The translations under genes were made by a program, and so were the position numbers. DNA of 64,000 nucleotides from Cenococcum geophilum 1.58 (lineage: Eukaryota > Ascomycota > Dothideomycetes > Gloniales > Gloniaceae): positions 868,001 to 932,000 of the forward strand of contig KV748235.1 in assembly GCA_001692895.1 (NCBI GenBank). The letters run 5' to 3'. The notes under the pieces were generated by a model. That model was given only the letters and a program-made list of their open reading frames with translations, was not told the DNA's origin and made no database searches. Below are positions 46,401 to 58,569 of this stretch, in pieces. How positions within the stretch are numbered: the stretch's first letter is position 1; each line of letters begins with the position of its first letter.

Positions 46401-46976
46401 ATAGAACGCCTACTATATATTATTAGGCCAGGACTAAGGTTAATACCATTTAGTAGGCCCTTTTAACTTATACTTCTTCTTCTTCTCCCTATCTAATATT
46501 GGGTCGCGATATACCTATACAAGATATATATATAGGGGGTATACGGTATCTAAGTAGTTCTAGATAAATTACCTATAAAAGTTAGCAAAGCTAAGGAAGA
46601 CCTAGATATCCCTATAGGACTTAGGCTTAGGCTATTTCTTAATAGCTTTTACGTAGTTAGGGTCTATTATAATACCCCTAGGGGTAATAATAAAGCCTAG
46701 GAACTTAACGTTCTTAGTATAAAAGATATATTTTAATAGTTTAGCGTATAGGCCCTAAGCGTAGAGCTGTTGCAGTACCTACTTAACGTGCTTAACGTGC
46801 TTAACCTTATTATTTAAGTAAATAAGAATATTATCTAGGTAAACTATATAGATAGTATCTACTAGGGTTTCTAAAGCTTTATAAATATAGCTCTAAAAAA
46901 TTATAGGGGCGTTAATAAAACTAAAGGGTATTATTAGGTACTTAAAGTAACCGTAATATATCTTAAATATAGTCTT

Positions 46977-47168
46977 TTATTTATTTCCCTTTTTAATATA
47001 AATCCTATAGTACGCATTATAAAGATTTAGCTTTATAAATATCTTCGCATAGCTAAGCCTATTAAAGAGCTTACTAACTAGCGGTAAAGGGTACCGATTT
47101 TTAATTATAATCTTATTTAGGCGTCTATAGTTAATATATAGCCGCATTATACCATCTACTTTCGGCAC
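46977..47168 (-). pseudogene. Gypsy reverse transcriptase fragment
   Basis: An uninterrupted 63-codon piece: DGIMRLYINYRRLNK, NRYPLPLVSKLF and AKIFIKLNLYNAYYRI. In Ty3/gypsy reverse transcriptases the last block is FTKLDLR.AYH; here the first catalytic Asp has become Asn, as RIP would cause. It is part of a longer stop-broken polyprotein. Confidence 0.9.
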
Positions 47169-49517
47169 AAAGAGGATAGGCGCTCTAGTAGGCGACTTAC
47201 TAGGCCTAATCTAGCCCTTTTTAAAAGCACTGTCTAGGTACTCTTATAAGATCTATAACTCTTTCTATAAGAGGTTATAGAGGGGCATTTATAGTGGCGT
47301 CCTACCTTCTTCTAGGTCGATTGCGTGGTTATACTTTAAGTTCTATAGTAGTATGCTTACTAGCTTATTAGAAAAGATATTAATTTCCTCCTTATATATA
47401 TCTAGTAGGCTAGGGGCTATAGAGGTTAAAGTAACTATTATATAGTAGTGTGCTTCTAGGAGCTAGTAAAGAAAAGAGTATAGCTGATATGCGTTTTATA
47501 GGTATACTTATATAGAGAGTGTATATAGCTCTACTATAGTATACTTAATAGTTTTAAGGTTTTAATTACCTCCCCCTTATATATAGGTAATCTACGCTAG
47601 CACCGAAGAATCTCTATAGATACTCGCTGCTAGTAACGGTAGGTCCTCTACTATGTTTATAACCAGTATCTCTACGTTTAGAGAGTCTGCACGGGTACTT
47701 ACTGCCAGTAATAATAGGTCCTCTATTATATTTATAACTGGCGTAAAAAAGGAGTCTTCTAGCTATAGTAAATAGACTATTTTACTAGCCTTAATATCTA
47801 CTAAGAGAGTATTAAGGGTAACTATCTAAAGGTGTTTAGGGTCTAAAGTACCCTAAATAAACTATCTAGAATGGAAGCTAATTAGTAAATCTACTTCTAT
47901 AAGCTAATTCTATCTAAGAACTATATTATAACTATTAAATAAGCCGCCCTAAAAGGTCTACGGGCTAATAGTGCAAGAGGTACCCTAAGAGTTGCTAATA
48001 GTAACTATTAGATTATAAGCATCCTAGATTATTATCTAGTTGCTATTAAGGAAATATATAATAGGTTTATATAAATATAGCGCGTAATATATAGGTAGGT
48101 TAAACCTATAAACAATATCTTAATTAATAAGGTTAATTTAGTACCTATTATTATATAAAGTATATAGGCAAACTTCGCCCTAGGGTATATCTATCGCGAT
48201 ATATACTATAATGCGTTTCTTCTCTCCCTCTATATTAGGCCTTAGTTATAGTTAAAAGAGATATACTATTAGGGCTTTAGGTTTTCTAAAGCCTAAGCTA
48301 ACTTCTCTTTAGCCTACTTCTAGTGTTCCTTATAGTAGCCGCCTACGGTCCTTTAACTTGCCTATATAGTGCTAGCGTTTAGGGGGTCCCCTAAGCTATT
48401 TAGCTTTTAGGTAGTCTCCCTAGGAGTTTACTTAAAAAAGCGTTACCCTTTTTAGGTTCTGTTCCTTAAGCCTAAGTCTATAAAGCCTATACTGCGACCA
48501 CGCTTTATACGCAATAATTTACCGCTACTATTTACGCGATCTTCTATAAGCTTTATAGTATTAAGCAATTACTTTATATAACGGATTTTATTAAAGAGGT
48601 CTTTAGTAGTTCTTACCCGTTAGGTAAAGTTCTAGTAAAAGAGCTCTACTTATAGGTAGGCTAAAAGACGTAAAAACTAAAAGTCTACCTATTATTTAGG
48701 ATTAACAAAAGGGGTATATAAGAAGAGGTCCTTTAAGCTATATATATAGGCTAGAAAGATATTAAACCTCTAGTTCTCCTTTATAACTGCCGTATAGTAT
48801 ATTATAGCGTTATTAAAGTATCTTACTATAGGGTTTCTAATCTAGTCTTAGACTATAGTCTTAAATTTATCCTATAGTAAAGGACCCTTATCCTTAGTGC
48901 CTAACCGGCAATAAACTAGTTAGGTAATTATCTTTTCTTTTATAAAACCTTTAATAGCCTAGCGCGTGCGTTGCTTATAGTCGTAGTTAGCGTTATTAAC
49001 CTTAAATTAGTTCTTAACTGTGGTAATTTACCAGTTAAAATACTGTTAAGTAGTACCGCTAATATTAGGTAGTAACTTCTTAACTAGGGCGTTAAGATTT
49101 ATTTAGCGTATACATTTACTATATAACTTATACTCTTTACTAAAAAGGCAATAAAAGGGCTTTATTAAATTAATAATACTCTATAAGTTGGCTATTTTCT
49201 TAGCTAGCTTATCTAGCTCCTTTATATTAGCGGTATTAGGTAAGACACTAGTAACCTTACTAAGCTCCTATTAAGCCTAGGTATATAAGTTAAACTAACC
49301 TTTAGCGTTTATAGATATCTAATTATTTTAAGATTTAGAAAATGGCTTAGATGCTACTAGTATACTTCTAGCGGTTTCGTCTACACTAAATCCTAAGGCG
49401 TTTTATAGTTATATCGCCAGCGTATTACTATTAGGTATAGGCGTCGGTTTTATTTTTAGAGGCATTATAGAAAAATTAAACCGGCTATCCTCTTAAGGGG
49501 ATTAGTAAGGATTTAAA

Positions 49518-49742
49518 TATAAGGTAAGGATATAAATAGGGAGTCTAATAATAGAATAATAGGTATATTATATAGACAGAGATAAATCCTTAAGGGAAAA
49601 GGAGGAGTCTATATATAAGGTAGAAAGGGTTTTCTTTAGGTATATATAGAGCACGTACCTTATAGGTAAGTTACCCCTAGGTTATTCTAGGGTCGCCTAT
49701 ACCTTACGGCTATATAACTATCTACTTAGGTTTTACCTAATA
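49518..49742 (-). repeat. 5' LTR of gypsy 42962-49742
   Basis: 225 bp, same length and ends as its partner, with scattered transitions only. Confidence 0.93.
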
Positions 49743-50095
49743 AATACCTAATTATTCTATATGTAATTAATATAATATCTTAAATACTACTCTAGTGTCT
49801 AATTTAATCTCTCTATTTATCCGTCTGTTTATAGATAATATATAATAAAAGTTATTGCTCTAACTTCTTATTCTATTAGGAATACTTCCTAAAATACTAT
49901 TATAAATCTTAAATCTCTATCTAATATAATTTTACTTAGTACTCTATACCTTATAAACACTTCTTTAATATAAATTTTAGTAATATCTTCTACTAAGATT
50001 TCTTCTGTATATACTATAAAGTAGCCCTATTTAATTAACTTATCTACTATTACTAGGATTATATTATATTCCTATCTAGTAATAAAATCTCTTAA
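49743..50095 (-). pseudogene. Old chromovirus, part 1: integrase core
   Basis: The minus strand reads YNIILVIVDKLIK-GYFIVYTEE, IYIKEVFIRYRVLSKII and LDRDLRFI, clearly the gypsy integrase core (consensus ILV.VDR.TK..HFI and SDRDPRF). It is interrupted on the left by the second gypsy element and stops on the right at a copia LTR (50096). The 5' part (gag, RT) is not in the window. Confidence 0.8.
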
Positions 50096-50261
50096 TATTA
50101 GTTATATAGGGTAACTCACCAATAACAACTACTTAAGTAGGTTATAGTAATATTGGTTAATAAAGCTTATTAATTAAAATAAGGAAGGGCGAGGAGCTTA
50201 AGACTCCTCGCTATACTAGTGCTGCGGCATTATATAATAACCACTTGCCTTATTCCTAACA
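50096..50261 (-). repeat. Copia 3' LTR, shortest variant (166 bp)
   Basis: Same ends as the 186-217 bp LTRs to the left but with the fewest CACGTGACGGCAA units. Confidence 0.82.
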
Positions 50262-50469
50262 CTAGCAACTCTCCTTTTATAGTTGCTATCTATATATAAA
50301 TGCTGCTTAACTAGTATAATAAATATAAATACTTCTTCCTTACTATTGCCATTATAATATAAGTCTCGCTATTCTAAAATTTGCCTCTTAGTATATAGTG
50401 CTCTCTTACTAAGGGGTTATAGGTAGATATTATATTAGGGCCGCTAAGGCGCTAGTTATAAGCAAGCTA

Positions 50470-52523
50470 TAGTAAAATCTCCTTAATACGATATAGGGTA
50501 TATAACGATACCCTCTATATAACGATCTATACCCCTTAATTAAGCCTTTTTTGGTGTAATATTACGATAATCTAACTTTTACTAATATCGTTAAGCACCT
50601 ATTACTAATATCGGTATAAGCAGATTTTGATTCGTCGGATTTGACCTTTACTTACTATAAGTTTAGCTATTAAATATATCACATAACGATTAAAATCCAT
50701 TAAAATTACCCTTAGATCTTACTCTCTATACTTAATTCTATCTTATTTGCTATAGTAAGATATTAAAATTCTACAAGGTAGCGCCGTTACGGCTTTACTA
50801 ATTATAAGCGCCAGAAAATACGCGCCCACTACTAAAAATACCCCAGTCTACTATAATTAGAGGTTACTCGCTAGGTAAGCAACTTCCTTTATTATAATAT
50901 TAATTAATCCTTAATATTAGAAATACTAAGCGATAAATTCCAATAGCTTAATTAAGCTAAATTATAATATAGGCAAAGTATATAAGAGTAAAAGAGAGCT
51001 GCCGAACATCCTCTTTTAGAGGAGGCTCTTTTTAAGTGGCACTAACGCCTGTAAAACTCTTGCATTCCTATTACTGGCGACCTTATACGTGCTGCAGCCA
51101 CTTAATTATGGTAATAAATACCTATATTAGCGATAATAACTAAGCCAAAGTAGTTGCTTAGCTAGTTAGAAGGCTTTAAATCTCGCAATAGTATTCGCAA
51201 GAAAAAGCAGTATGGTGAGGCTGCCTTAGCTAATATGGATAGAGCAGAAGATCGTATAGTAGAGATTTAAGTAATTATTGAGCCTTATTTACTAAAGGAT
51301 GTTTATAATATAGATGAGATAGGGCTATTTTGGAAGGCTATACTAGATACTATATTAGCTACTAAGGCTCTATTAGGAATAAAGAAGTAAAAGGCATAAA
51401 TCTCTCTAAGCAATTACTTTAATATAGATGGCTTAGATAAGCTTCCTTTTTTTATAATTAGCTTATTACTAAAGCTATATTACTTCTCGCGTAATCGCAT
51501 TAATATAGCCTTAATAAATATTATATAGAGGTATAATAAGAAGGCCTAGATAATAATAGTGATTATGCTTAAGTGGCTTACCTAGTTTAATAAAAGGATA
51601 TATAGTAGAAAGATATTGCTCTTAATTAACGGCTTTAGCGCCCATAAAGTAGCTATTTAAATACTTATTAAGAACGGCTCTCTTAAGAATATATATATAG
51701 AGTTCCTTTCTTCTAATTACACCTTAGTATATTAGCCTCTTAATTAAGGGATAATTGCAAACTTTAAGCTGCTCTACTAGCGATACTAGCTGCGATTTAT
51801 AGTGGAGGTCTTACTTTAAAATAAGAATCTAATTAAGCAGATGCACGTCTTATAGGCAATTTAATGGTTAGTTAAAGCTTAAAAGGAAGTTATACTATAA
51901 ACGATTAAGAATTACTTTATTAAATCTATATTATTTAGCTCTTATATAGGCCTATAGCCTCGCCCTTAAGATTATCTAGATCCTTCTATAGTTAATAAGA
52001 TGCAGTAAATAGCAGAATAGCTACTTACAGCAGGAAGGATTTACGCCGTAATAAATATTTGGGAATTTATTAAGCTACTAGGTGAGGAAGTAGAAGATTT
52101 ATCTAAGGATCTTATTAAGTATATAGTAGAGCTCTACGTAGGGCCTAATTGCGATGCGGAGATGGATAAGGAAGCTGTTAAGTAACCTTAAATTAAACTT
52201 AATAAGGCGCTTGTGGCCTTATAAAAGCTTCGTCTCTATAAGGAGTAGTAAAGCGATTTTAATAGAGACGTAATTATGACTCTATTAAGGCATGAGCGTT
52301 GAATTTAAGGCCAACGACCTTAAAACACTAAGCAGTAATTAATTGTGACGTATTTTAGTATAGCCGATCACTTAATTACAAGTTTACGCACGTAGATATA
52401 TAATATTATTACCTAATTTTAATCTTGGGTACATTTTATATACAAGTATGCAATATAACGATACCCTTGGTATTATAATACGCTCGGTTAAATAAACCAT
52501 ATCGTACTAAAGAGATTTTACTG
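50470..52523 (+). mobile_element. Pogo-like DNA transposon inserted in copia
   Basis: 2054 bp with terminal repeats TAGTAAAATCTCCTTAATAC and complement of CAGTAAAATCTCTTTAGTAC, and TA duplicated at 50468-50469 and 52524-52525. Removing it restores the copia sequence AGCAAGCTAATAGTAATTTTC, which matches 9300-9320. It is the sister copy of 29504-32032, without the MITE. Confidence 0.92.
51160..51965 (+). pseudogene. Pogo/jerky-type transposase remnant (DDE)
   Basis: Readable pieces in order: DVYNIDEIGLFWKA (near 51290-51335), LLLINGFSAHK (51617-51650), FLSSNYTLVY-PLN-GIIANFK (near 51700-51765) and LRFIVEVLL. In the DDE_1 family these are DExG.xW, L.DN.SAH and T...QP.D.G. The first Asp survives, the other two catalytic Asp codons now read Asn and the flanking Gln codons are stops, so activity is lost. 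The HTH part at the 5' end is not readable. Confidence 0.85.
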
Positions 52524-52530
52524 TAATAGT

Positions 52531-52557
52531 AATTTTCTATCCTAAAGATAGAAAATC
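52531..52557 (-). repeat. 27-bp hairpin A, copy 6 (split copia)
   Basis: AATTTTCTATCCT / AAAGATAGAAAATC with the CTAATTAG flank, about 214 bp inside the 3' LTR once the DNA transposon is removed. Confidence 0.8.
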
Positions 52558-54161
52558 CTAATTAGCTAGTTAGAATTAGGGTTTATAAACTATTATACTC
52601 CTACTCCCTTTTAACCTAACCTTTAACTTATATATATAGAGTATTTATATTAATAAACGTTTCTAGAGCCTTATTTAGGTTTACTTTTATTATTATATCT
52701 ACTAAGTTATTTTAACCGTTAATCTATTAAATCTTAAAGAGTTTTTGCCGTTTATAGGATTAATAAAATACTATAATATTAATTATAAGGCGCTTTTCCT
52801 TTATAGTATTAAGCTTAACTAAATACTTATAGAGGGAGTATAAGTTAGTATATACGATTATAGGGATAATAAAAAGTTCGAGTTAATCTATAATTATTTT
52901 TAGGGTAGTTCTAATTGTAATTACTATATTAACTCCGCTAACTATTCTATATATCTCTAACGCTAAAACGCTTTAAGTAATATACTTACTCTTAATTAAG
53001 CTCTAATAGATAAGATTACTATAGATTATAAAGTCGTTTTCTCTAGTAGATTTATTCGTAATAATAATTTTATATCCTAACTAGGAGCTAAAATCTTTAT
53101 TATTTATAAACGATCTATTAATAAATATAAAGAGCTTAGCGGTAGGAAGATTAATAGGCATATAGGGTAGTCCCCAATTAAAATAGTTTATTTACTAGAA
53201 AAGACGCTTATTTAGGGTAAGAATATTATCCTTAGTTAGTTTCTAGTATTAAGTAATAACAGAGAGATTAAATAAAGCCTTAGATTAATAGATAAAAGCT
53301 ATATAGGCTCCGCAAGCGCATTACTCCATATATCCTTATTTTAAAGAGTTAATATTAATAATATTAATCTTCTTACCTTAACCCTTCTAGCGTAACGTAA
53401 TAGAATCCTCATTTAGGGAGAGGATATATCTATTAAAAAGTAATAATATTATTAAATTAAGCTTTTCCTTTAGCTTTACTATAAGATTTGCCTTTATTAG
53501 CTTATCTTCTTTAAGAGTTAAGAATTAATTATCTTCTAAGATAATTATATTATTAGTTTATATGCTAATAATTCTAAATAGGGTTCCTATAGTTATAATA
53601 AGGAAGCATAAATTGAATATAGAAGTAGTTATTAAAAGTTTCTCTTTATAGTGCTTACTATAGGTAGCTCACTAATAAGTTCCTACCTCTGTAATTCTAT
53701 ATAATGGCTTAAGCACAACCATAATCGTATCCTTAGGATACTAGTGGCGAATTTGCTCCGGAAGGTATACTAATATTAAGCGCTAAAAGCTTATTAAATC
53801 GCAGGAGACTGCGTAAGAATTACCTCCTTACTATTGTCGTTATAGCCTTAGATAACGAGCCTTAATTTCTTAAATAGGGTATTAGTAGCTTTGCCCTTAA
53901 TCTTATTAACCATTCTTAACTTAAAGATGCGGACTCTATTAAATTTAGTAGGGTTATACTTCTTAAATTTAAAGACTCCTCTTATAATAAGACTATTAAT
54001 CTCCTACTTATTAAATCCTTAGAAAGGAGCTCCTAAAGTTATAATACGACCTTCCTTTTAGAGCTATTTTATAAGTTCGAAGTTAGCCTTCTCCTTAGCT
54101 ATTATAAAGGCCATTAATAGCTTAACTTTATTCTTAATAGCGGCAATAAATTACTCTATTA

Positions 54162-54589
54162 AAAAAGAAAATGGAGATCTGACTGCCGGTTTTGGAGGGT
54201 TCTGTCGCCGTTTTTAGAGGTCGCGTTGCTAAAACTCCCCGCCGCCCTAAGCCTCTTGCTTGCCGGTCTAACGTTAAGCCTCTCGCTTACCGCTCTATAC
54301 CCTTTGCTTTTTAATAGGTAGACTATAATCCTTCTACGCGCCTGGCGCTGAAGCTATATATACTCTATAGCTCCTACCTCTAATCCGTTTAATTTAGGCC
54401 CCATTTCTCTTATTCTCTACCCCCCCTATCTCCTTAACCCTATATTGTTTAGATCCTTCCCACCGTCATTACCCTCTAGGTCCCTCCCGCCGCTACTACC
54501 GTAAGTTCTTTTCTAGCTCCCTAGAATACGGCGCGCTCGATTATTAGATCGCAGCTTATTATCTAGCGTTACTAATAATAAGTATATAG
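54162..54589. other. Junction between copia fragment and DUF3435 gene
   Basis: GC rises (GGTTTTGGAGGGTTCTGTCG) and C-rich pyrimidine stretches appear. It would contain the promoter or 5' edge of whatever element carries the following gene. No terminal repeat is recognised. Confidence 0.4.
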
Positions 54590-57035
54590 ATACGGACAGC
54601 GACGGTAACAGCTACGGGACAGAACCGACCGTCTTTAACAGTAATACTAACAGTAATGCCGATAGTAACGCTAACTGCGACGCCGACAGTGGCATTAACT
54701 GTGACGCTGATAGCATCGCTAAATCTAACAATGCTTGTAAAGCGCCCACTCGAGTATAGCTTTATAAGGATTAAGACCATCCATTAGAATACTACCTTAA
54801 ACAGTTAAAAGAGTTTAAGGAATCCGATTTTATAACGTAGGACTACGCCGATAGCAGTACAAATCTCCTTGGCCGCATTAAAGATTAATAGTATTAGTAA
54901 GTAATAACCTATTCTATGGCTTTCTCTTAGGCTTAACCTAGAGCTGACTATTTCTAGATACTGCACCTATATAAGGAAAGACCCTAAGAAAACGTACTAA
55001 GTCCTCTCGCTTTAGCTACTTTATAGCTTTTTTAACTGGCTCCTAAATTAGAAACGAGGGAAAGGGGGTAGGAAATGGTGCGGGATAAAGCTTTCTAGCT
55101 CGCTTAGTATATACTAGAAGTACTATCGCCTTATATATAAGAGAGCAACTAGTAGGAAAATTGCTAGCAAATTAACCCGCCAGATATATAAGGTAATTAC
55201 GTTCCTTTAGCCTAGCAAAGTAAGGCGGAGCTAAAATATCTTTTCTAGGTACTTCGGAAACTGGCGAAGAAACATAACTTAAGTAACAAGAAGTGAGAAA
55301 AGCCCGTTATGGACGCAGAGGATCTCGCCCTAGTTCTTAAGACTAACTTAGTTATAATAAGAAAAAGATATACAGTTAGGCGATATCGGATATAAGTCCA
55401 TTTCTTACTATAGCTAGGCTTTTGCACTATAAGCCGACCTAAAGCTCTTCTTAATCTATACTACCAATATATAAAGGTTACACTTATTCGCGACCTAGAA
55501 GGCGGGCCTTATAAGATTATACTTAAGTTTACATTCGAATTTACTAAGGAATATCTTAGCATAAAAGAAGCGTACGTTCTCTTTCTACCCTATTCCTCTT
55601 ACCTTATGCTTATAGAGAACTAGTAATACTTTCACAATTCCTGAGATTATCTTCGACCCTTCACTTATTCTTAACCCTCACGTCTTTCTCCTAGGCCTTC
55701 TCTTTGCCGACTAAGCTTTTTGCACCCCCTAATTTAATGTTTACAAAGCAGCTTAGCAAGCTATATATTGAGCCTAGGCGTAACAAGTTACTGCTGCCAC
55801 TCCGTTCAGACCTAGGTAATATCCCCATATTTTGGCGATCGATTAAAACCCCCTACGGCCATAAGGTCTCACTCGACGAGCCTTTACTATACTTAACTCT
55901 TTTGCCCTAGATTAAGGACCTTGGCGTAATCACGGGATTTCGGCAGGTTGCGCGCCCATATAGTCTCCGTTACAGCGCAGGCAAGGCATTTAATAAGAAT
56001 AGTAAGTTCTATTATATAGAGCTAGTTCTACTAAAACCTTTCTAACGCCTATATTACCTAGGTAACGTAAGTAATGCCCTCCGGAACCTAATAATGCAGT
56101 ATACTAACGCTTAAACATTCCTAAAGCACTACCTTCCGTAGCGTGTTAGCGTAGATATACAGGCAATTGTTCAAGGCTTAAAGCTTTAAGAAAAGGTAAT
56201 AAAAGTAGTATGCCGAATAAGCCGATTAATTAACCTACGGCGGCCATAGCACCTAATAACAGAATAATCCTTATCGGTAAATAAGAACCCGCGTATTTGT
56301 TCCTTAATTAAAGTTTAAAATAAGCTAAAGCTTAGCCTTAAGCGTAAAACCGTAAAAAGCACAGAATGCCAAAAGCTTAGCCGAGAAATTATAAATAAAA
56401 GGCAACGTTAGAGAAATGCGCTATTGGAAAATATTAAGAAGAATTGGGACAACGAATAAGCTATAATTAATATTGAGCGGCAACTTTCCGGGGTTATATT
56501 TAGCGAGGATATTAAAGCAACCTTAAAATCTAGTAATAATAGATCGGTCGAACACAAACGCCTTATTAAAGTGATTATAACGCTACTTAGTATGTTACTA
56601 GAAGATAAGATACGCAGACACAATAATGCCATTAATGCGGTCGTAGATTACTGCAATATTAAGGAGGGCAAAGCGTACCGGCTAAGTCATTACCAGAGAT
56701 AGTTTAGGATAGATATCGCCCTTAGCCAAGTTAAGATTAAAAAAAATGCTAAGATTTTAGAAGCGGCTAAAGCGCTAAAGAGTGTAAAGTTATCCTTATA
56801 TAAGGAGAAAAGACCAAAAATATGCTTTATCTGCCTTGGGAATAAAAAGCTCGCAATTAGCAAGCGCATATATAAGTTCTATACTCCAGCTGCTCTTATA
56901 AAATATTTCTAAGGCAGTTATCTCTCTAAACTCCTATAGTAGGGTGAGATTAGATATAATATTTGCGAAGTAACCCTTAAGTATAAAATGCATCTTTAAA
57001 ACCATGCGCTTAGTATATATAGGACCTTTTCCTAG
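54590..57035 (+). pseudogene. DUF3435 / C2H2 protein (tyrosine-recombinase-like), RIP-degraded
   Basis: A low-complexity Ser/Asn/Asp N-terminus (54590-54740) is followed by family-typical text: HPLEYYLKQLKEF, RKLAKKHNLS, RPKALLNLYY, LEGGPYKIILKFT, FTIPEIIFDPSLIL, SLRYSAGKAFNK, TFLKHYLP-RVSVDIQAIV, KRLIKVIITLLS and, at the C-terminus, two zinc fingers (ICFICLGNKKL, YNICEVTLKYKMHL). Two introns keep GT..AG and restore frame: 55572-55623 (donor GTACGT) and 56002-56061 (donor GTAAGT, branch CTAAC). Defects are many TAG/TAA stops at Gln/Trp and a one-base T-run frameshift near 55716. DUF3435 is the domain of Starship captain recombinases; many decayed relatives occur in Pezizomycotina. No longer functional. 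Confidence 0.82.
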
Positions 57036-58569
57036 TTATTATACGCTTATCTTATTATTCTTTACCACTTTTTATTTTACTTTAGTCTGTTATTATCTAA
57101 TCCTATTATAGTATTTAATAGAATAGATATAATGACTAGGATTTTATAATTCGTCTAGGAGGGGTAATAGGTAGGGTAAGAGATAAGGGCTCCTCTTTAA
57201 CCTTACTATATAAGCCTTACGCGTTGCGGAACAAACTAAAACCGATAATTATAGACTAGAAAACGCTGCCTCCTCGCATCGTGGCTTAGTATTTTAACTA
57301 AGCCCTATAAAGCCTCAATCTAAGCTACGTTGGGTTGGCTTGACTTTTCCGCGCCCAATCTTTAATCCTTACATTCGCTCGCATTTAATAAAATAGACGT
57401 AATGACTAGGAGTGTATAACTTGTTAAGGGGGGTATATAGCCGCAGCGCCTAGAAGCAGTTAGTGGTTATATAATTAAAGGCTTAGTTAGAGGACGTGTT
57501 CCTATAGCTTAGATTAAGGCTCTGCACTTTATTAAGCTATATTAAGCAAAGTTAAATAGTATTATATTCCTGCGTACTAGCCCGCCTATTACACTACTCC
57601 ACTTTTTAGGTATATACTAATACATCCTATATACTGGTCTATCTTCTATATACACCCCTATACTAATCTAATAATGCTATGAGTGCTTTAATAGCTGTAC
57701 GTAGTTCGCACCGTTTAATTACTTATCTAATCATACCCTAGAACTTAGCTCGTAAGATCGCCCAGCTTATAAGATTAGTTCTTACAAGTCCTGGCTCCTA
57801 TAAAGAAAGTACACTTAAATATTTATTCTATTCCGCTTTTAGATCTAAAGCTAGTGTATATACATTAAGCAAATATATAGGCGCAGTGGGAACACTAGTC
57901 AGCCCATTTTATCCTTTAGAAAAGCCCGGTCTAATTCTAGGATACTAGCGTTAAGAAGCCGAAACGGCTCCTTAGAACAGCTCCCTTCCCAACACTAGCC
58001 TTACCTTTACGCTAACGTTCCTTGCGCTAGCAATGCCCAATTTAGGTATTATAGCAGCCCAAAATTTTTAGGGCACCAAACGCCCTTAGAAAATCAGCTA
58101 TACCCTATACTAGCGCCCTCTTAGCCGCGCTGCACTGGAGCCTAACTATATTTAAGCCTTACGCGTTACGGAATAAACTAAACGCCTACACCACTAGAGA
58201 TTGCTCGCGTGCTCTTAAAGGTATACGCAAATACTACGAAAATACCAAAACTAGAAACAAAAGAAATTATTAGTAGGGGGGGTAGGCTTCCTATAATCAC
58301 GTAATAGCTTCGCTAGTATATAGATTCGTTCTTTGTAACGACCCTACCTTATATAGTCTCCTTACACACCACTATACACCTACGTCCCCGTGTAATAGAA
58401 ATTCATAACGCCAGATCTAGAAATATTAAAGAAGTTCCCATATAAAAACCTTTATGAACTTTGCAACGACCCAAAGCCCCCTCACACATACTTAAAGAAG
58501 TTCCCATATAAACAGCCCTATAAGCGTAGCCATAAGTCCAAGCCCCCTCGCGTAACCTAACCACCCCTC
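57036..58569. other. Degraded spacer with short direct repeats
   Basis: A block ATAATGACTAGGA..TATAA(C/T)T..GGGGG recurs at 57127-57175 and 57399-57450, and TAAGCCTTACGCGTTRCGGA at 57211 and 58155, suggesting internal duplication. The + strand near 58400-58540 repeats a TTCCCATATAAA motif. No gene is recognised. Confidence 0.45.

Larger units (their letters stand above)
42962..49742 (-). mobile_element. Complete Ty3/gypsy chromovirus, RIP-degraded
   Basis: 6781 bp with two 225-bp LTRs (42962-43186 and 49518-49742) and the perfect duplication AATAC (42957-42961 and 49743-49747). Minus-strand order: gag start near 49464 (MPLKIKPTPIPNS), reverse transcriptase near 47168-46977, integrase, then a chromodomain near 44250-44090 (IITY-DRTR, YLIK-LGWLNKYN). 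A polypurine tract (on + strand GCCCCCCCCCTTTAAAAAA at 43189-43207) sits against the 3' LTR. It is inserted inside the old chromovirus. Confidence 0.94.
50096..54161 (-). mobile_element. Truncated copia (3' half) split by a DNA transposon
   Basis: Starts with a 166-bp 3' LTR (50096-50261), continues with the same 3' untranslated module as 9093-9300, is interrupted at 50470-52523, and resumes with RNase H and reverse transcriptase remnants (52526-54161) that run parallel to 2600-4390 of the complete copia. It breaks off near 54161 with no 5' half or second LTR. Confidence 0.82.

Noticed and set aside
54559..54780. Val/Thr-rich 73-aa minus-strand frame
   Set aside because: Antisense of the low-complexity Ser/Asn/Asp N-terminus of the DUF3435 relic.
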